From Streptococcus sp. UBA6071 (GTDB lineage: Bacteria; Bacillota; Bacilli; Lactobacillales; Streptococcaceae): a stretch of 9,037 bases of DNA. The stretch covers positions 35,430 to 44,466 of the forward strand of contig DIXV01000088.1 in the NCBI GenBank assembly GCA_002436115.1, read 5' to 3'. Below, in pieces: positions 6,407 to 9,037 of the stretch. Made by a program: the position numbers and the translations under genes. The first letter of the stretch is position 1, and the number at the start of each line of letters is the position of its first letter. A model generated the notes under the pieces. The model ran no database searches. It saw nothing but the letters and a program-made list of their open reading frames with translations, and was not told the origin of the DNA.

Positions 6407-6413
6407 AAGGAGG
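6407..6413 (+). promoter_or_regulatory. Strong ribosome binding site of the ABC ATPase gene
   Basis: AAGGAGG lies 6 nt before the ATG at 6420 and fixes that start. It is the best Shine-Dalgarno sequence in the window. Confidence 0.9.
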
Positions 6414-6419
6414 ACAATT

Positions 6420-7094
6420 ATGCTTAAACTTGAAAATGTGAAGAAAAGTTATGGAAGTAAGCAAGTCTTGCGTGGGATTGATATGGATGTTCGACCAGGT
6501 CAGATTGTAGGTTTGATTGGGAAAAATGGTTCTGGTAAAAGTACCTCTGCCAATATCTTAGTTGGATCAACTTCACAAACTTCAGGAAGTATCTTTATCG
6601 ATGGAAATGTAAGTGTCTTAAGTGTTCAGGCTGGATTACAAAATGATTTGACTGGACGCGAAAATATTTATATGAAGTGTTACATGATGGGAATGAACAA
6701 AGCTCAAATCGACACTATTGTCGAAGACATTATCGACTTCTCTGAAATTAGAAAATTTATTGATCAACCGGTTAAAACATATTCTAGTGGGATGAAAGCT
6801 CGCTTGGGATTTGCTACTGCAATCCAAACCGATACCGATATCCTTGTGATTGACGAAGCTTTATCTGTTGGTGACAAAGCCTTTACCGAAAAATGTTTTG
6901 ATAAGATTGAAGAAATCGTAAGTTCAGGAAAAACGATTATTTTTGTTACTCACTCTATGGAACAAATTAAAAAGTATTCCAAACGCGTCATTTGGTTACA
7001 CGAAGGTAAAGTGATTGGTGATAGTCGTGATGTGGAAGAAATTACGAACCGCTACAACGATTTCTTTCCTAAAGTAAAAAAAGCGGCGAAATAA
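6420..7094 (+). CDS. ABC transporter ATPase of the Wzt/TagH polysaccharide-teichoic acid exporter type
   Basis: This 224-aa cytoplasmic nucleotide-binding subunit should power export of a lipid-linked glycopolymer. Its motifs are complete: Walker A GKNGSGKST (34-42), the GRENIY block typical of O-antigen/teichoic acid exporters (79-84), signature YSSGMKARLGFA (121-132), Walker B ILVIDE (141-146), D-loop SVGD (149-152) and switch histidine H178 in FVTHSM. YSSGM in place of LSGGQ, together with LTGRENI, marks the Wzt/TagH/RfbE subfamily. It has only the core ATPase domain: neither the long C-terminal part of B. subtilis TagH nor the carbohydrate-binding domain of some Wzt proteins. A TagG-type membrane partner would be required but is not in the window. 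It is first in its operon, and its stop overlaps the next start (TAATG), so the transferase is translationally coupled to it. Confidence 0.92.
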   Translation: MLKLENVKKSYGSKQVLRGIDMDVRPGQIVGLIGKNGSGKSTSANILVGSTSQTSGSIFIDGNVSVLSVQAGLQNDLTGRENIYMKCYMMGMNKAQIDTIVEDIIDFSEIRKFIDQPVKTYSSGMKARLGFATAIQTDTDILVIDEALSVGDKAFTEKCFDKIEEIVSSGKTIIFVTHSMEQIKKYSKRVIWLHEGKVIGDSRDVEEITNRYNDFFPKVKKAAK

Positions 7095-8020
7095 TGCAAG
7101 CGATCAAAGAGGTAATGCTTTGGGGTATGACGCAATTTGTTGCCTTACAAGGCATCCTAGCACGCTTATTTTCCAAGCGTACAAATGGCAAGTGTGTGCT
7201 GCTCGCAAATCATTACAACAATGCTGCAATGTATGCCAAAGCACATGCAGACACGCTTGTGGTGTTTACCAAACCCGAGTTGGTAGCAAAGTATCAAGCA
7301 CTTGGTTGTAAAGAAGTTTATAGCTATCGTCGCTTTTGGCTCTTTGTTGAACTCGTTGCACTCTTACAAGCAACCCATATCGTATTGGATGATTATTATC
7401 CTTACTTATATTTGGTTGCTAGTAACAAAGATGTAACCAATCTTTGGCATGCCAATGCCATTTATAAAAAAATTGGATTTGCATCTCCGCTTTATGCCAA
7501 TCGCTCACGTATATCAATCAATCGCTACAAGCGTAACTTTGCTTGTTATGATCGCTTTTTAGTTTATTCTGAAATTGAACAAGCCATCGTAATGAGTTCA
7601 CTCGCTTTAAGCAGTGACTGTGTGATTGTAGATGCTAGCTATTACCATTCTTCACTTGAAAAGCAGCAGGATAAGGTGAAAAAGAAATTGGTCTATGCAC
7701 CAACCTTTCGTCCTTATGCATATGATTATGATGCGATTGCAAGCTTTTTAAAAACTCGTTTTCCCGATTATGAAGTTGTTGCTTGTTTACATCCTAGTAT
7801 GTCCAAACACGCATACAACGTATATGAAGTGTTACGTGATGCAGAAATCCTAGTCAGTGACTATAGCGCGCTCTTATTTGAAGCCCTACGCTTTAGTCAA
7901 CTGCGTGTGTATCAAATGATTGATACACAAGATCTTGTCACTTATGAAAAAATGGTTGGATTGAATCACATTTACACAGAATCGTATGATATTCCAACCT
8001 TACAATACAAGAAAGTTTAG
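7094..8020 (+). CDS. Short CDP-glycerol glycerophosphotransferase family protein (TagB/TagF-like)
   Basis: The 308-aa protein belongs to the Glyphos_transf superfamily (GT-B-like fold), whose members move glycerol phosphate or ribitol phosphate from CDP-alcohols to teichoic acid precursors at the inner membrane face. Conserved blocks occur in the expected order: NLWHANAIYKKIGF (116-129), YAPTFRP (201-207), CLHPS (231-235, catalytic-type His), and VSDYSALLFEAL (254-265), which corresponds to the SDYSS nucleotide-binding motif. The N-terminal 30 residues are amphipathic or hydrophobic (around MLWGMTQFVALQGILARLF) and may tether the enzyme to the membrane. It lacks the long N-terminal region of polymerising TagF and is nearer in size to a TagB-type primase, which adds one unit. 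WHA replaces the WHG of its downstream neighbour. Its start overlaps the ABC gene's stop; 8 nt separate it from the next gene. The donor (CDP-glycerol or another CDP-polyol) is not determined by sequence. Confidence 0.85.
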   Translation: MQAIKEVMLWGMTQFVALQGILARLFSKRTNGKCVLLANHYNNAAMYAKAHADTLVVFTKPELVAKYQALGCKEVYSYRRFWLFVELVALLQATHIVLDDYYPYLYLVASNKDVTNLWHANAIYKKIGFASPLYANRSRISINRYKRNFACYDRFLVYSEIEQAIVMSSLALSSDCVIVDASYYHSSLEKQQDKVKKKLVYAPTFRPYAYDYDAIASFLKTRFPDYEVVACLHPSMSKHAYNVYEVLRDAEILVSDYSALLFEALRFSQLRVYQMIDTQDLVTYEKMVGLNHIYTESYDIPTLQYKKV

Positions 8021-8028
8021 AGACCCCC

Positions 8029-9037
8029 ATGAAAGAAACGATATATAAAATTTTACCAATAAAAAAAATAAGACGCTTTATTGGTCGTGTGTTAGGAAAA
8101 ATCAAGCGTGATAACTATACTTTGATTTCCTCAAGCATCAATAAAGTAGCCTCTTACCTTCCCTTAAAAGACCAGATTCTCTTGGAATCATTTATTGGAA
8201 AAAGTAACGATGATAACATTGTTCTCATTGCTAATCATCTAATTAACACCTTTCCCAATAAAAAGATTTACTATGCTTTGAATCGCAAGGTAAAGCCGAG
8301 CACTATGTTGGATTCTCGAATCCATGTCATTCCTCGCTCTTCTGTCCACTATTTGTGGTTGATGAGCCGTACAAAAAACATCATTACCAATTCTAGGATT
8401 CACCGTTCGATTTACCGCAAACGCGAAGATCAACAAGTATTCCAAATTTGGCATGGTGTTCCTTGGAAACGCTTGGTACACGACCAACCAGCCATTTCAT
8501 TTGAAAATACGACACCAGAGAAATACTTGGCAAACTTTGCGAAAGATGTGGAAAAATGGACCTATCTATTTGCCCCTAATGCTTATAGCGCAGAAAAATT
8601 TACTTCTGCTTTCCGTCCACATAGCGAAGTCATCCCATGTCGTTACCCTTGTGTAGATTTCCTACGTGGAATTGATGAGAAGAGAAAAGCAACCATCGCT
8701 AGTAAATTGGGTATTCCATTTCCAAACGATAAGAAAATTGTCTTATACATGCCAACCTTCCGTGAATACGCAATGATTTCCGCAGGAAAATATATGTTCC
8801 AATCCAATCTTGATACCGCATTCTTTGCTTCGCATCCTGAGCTTATCTTCCTTGTCCGCTCACATTATTTGGTCATGGAAAAAATCGGGATGGAACTTGA
8901 CAATGTCATTGATGTATCAAAATATGAAAGTGTAAATGAATTATATGGAATTAGTGATCTACTAATTTCGGATTATAGTTCTGCTATTTTTGAATTTGAA
9001 GTACAAAACAAACCAGTGTTATGTTACATTCCCGATA
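8029..9037 (+). CDS. CDP-glycerol glycerophosphotransferase family protein (TagF-like), 3' end outside the window
   Basis: The frame is open from ATG 8029 to the right edge, 336 codons so far, with no stop. It encodes a second teichoic acid glycerophosphotransferase-type enzyme. Blocks seen are NSRIHRSIYRKREDQQ (121-136), QIWHGVPWKRLVHD (139-152) with the catalytic-type His of WHG, APNAYSAEKF (182-191), VLYMPTFRE (238-246), LVRSHY (275-280), and LISDYSSAIFEFEVQNKPV (312-330), the strongly conserved SDYSS nucleotide/phosphate site. The N-terminus is basic (IKKIRRFIGRVLGKIKR, 11-27), consistent with a membrane-surface amphipathic helix. It resembles true TagF more than the 308-aa enzyme before it, so it may be the polymerase while the other primes. 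The ribosome binding site is weak (AGAG at 8019-8022), so translation probably depends on ribosomes finishing the upstream gene 8 nt away. The full length and any extra C-terminal domain are unknown. Confidence 0.9.
   Translation, partial: MKETIYKILPIKKIRRFIGRVLGKIKRDNYTLISSSINKVASYLPLKDQILLESFIGKSNDDNIVLIANHLINTFPNKKIYYALNRKVKPSTMLDSRIHVIPRSSVHYLWLMSRTKNIITNSRIHRSIYRKREDQQVFQIWHGVPWKRLVHDQPAISFENTTPEKYLANFAKDVEKWTYLFAPNAYSAEKFTSAFRPHSEVIPCRYPCVDFLRGIDEKRKATIASKLGIPFPNDKKIVLYMPTFREYAMISAGKYMFQSNLDTAFFASHPELIFLVRSHYLVMEKIGMELDNVIDVSKYESVNELYGISDLLISDYSSAIFEFEVQNKPVLCYIPD

Noticed and set aside
8239..8656. Alternative frames (minus 8239-8487 and plus 8453-8656) over the right-edge transferase
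   Set aside because: The frame open from 8029 encodes clear TagF motifs across this whole stretch, so these are shadows.

Overview
The window looks like a low-G+C Gram-positive chromosome, most probably Streptococcus. The evidence is a side-by-side MurM/MurN-type pair of FemABX aminoacyltransferases (the pneumococcal cross-bridge system), a short two-helix membrane protein of the streptococcal DUF3272 type, a Streptococcus-style BirA, and strong AAGGAGG-type ribosome binding sites. I cannot fix the species from this sequence alone.

Left half (143-4743, minus strand): four tightly packed genes form what looks like one operon. In order of transcription they are an HD-domain phosphohydrolase close to the enterococcal dNTPase EF1143, a Cof-type HAD sugar phosphatase, MurM and MurN. 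The junctions are 1 nt, a TAATG overlap and 29 nt. A strong bidirectional hairpin (70-102) closes the operon. MurM and MurN should add amino acids one after the other to the lysine of lipid II, giving branched muropeptides. The two hydrolases upstream link this to nucleotide or phosphate-ester housekeeping, but only by position.

Centre (4741-6050): the HD operon and a small membrane protein gene diverge from a nearly palindromic 51-bp promoter region. Each arm carries an extended -10 element that ends exactly 6 nt before its ATG. birA (minus strand, 5080-6018) has the same layout. All three genes are therefore predicted to be transcribed from the A of the start codon, as leaderless mRNAs. The small gene and birA converge on a shared bidirectional terminator (4986-5029).

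Right half (6051-9037, plus strand): about 370 bp of AT-rich non-coding DNA leads to a conventional promoter and a strong ribosome binding site. These drive a three-gene run: an ABC ATPase of the Wzt/TagH polysaccharide and teichoic acid exporter type, a short (308 aa) TagB/TagF-type CDP-glycerol glycerophosphotransferase, and a second, larger transferase of the same superfamily that is cut by the right edge. Together they suggest synthesis and export of a glycerol-phosphate (or related polyol-phosphate) surface polymer. The matching TagG-type permease is not in the window.

The most unusual signal is the repeated leaderless-promoter layout at 4741-4791 and 6016-6033. No mobile element, CRISPR array, tRNA or rRNA was seen.
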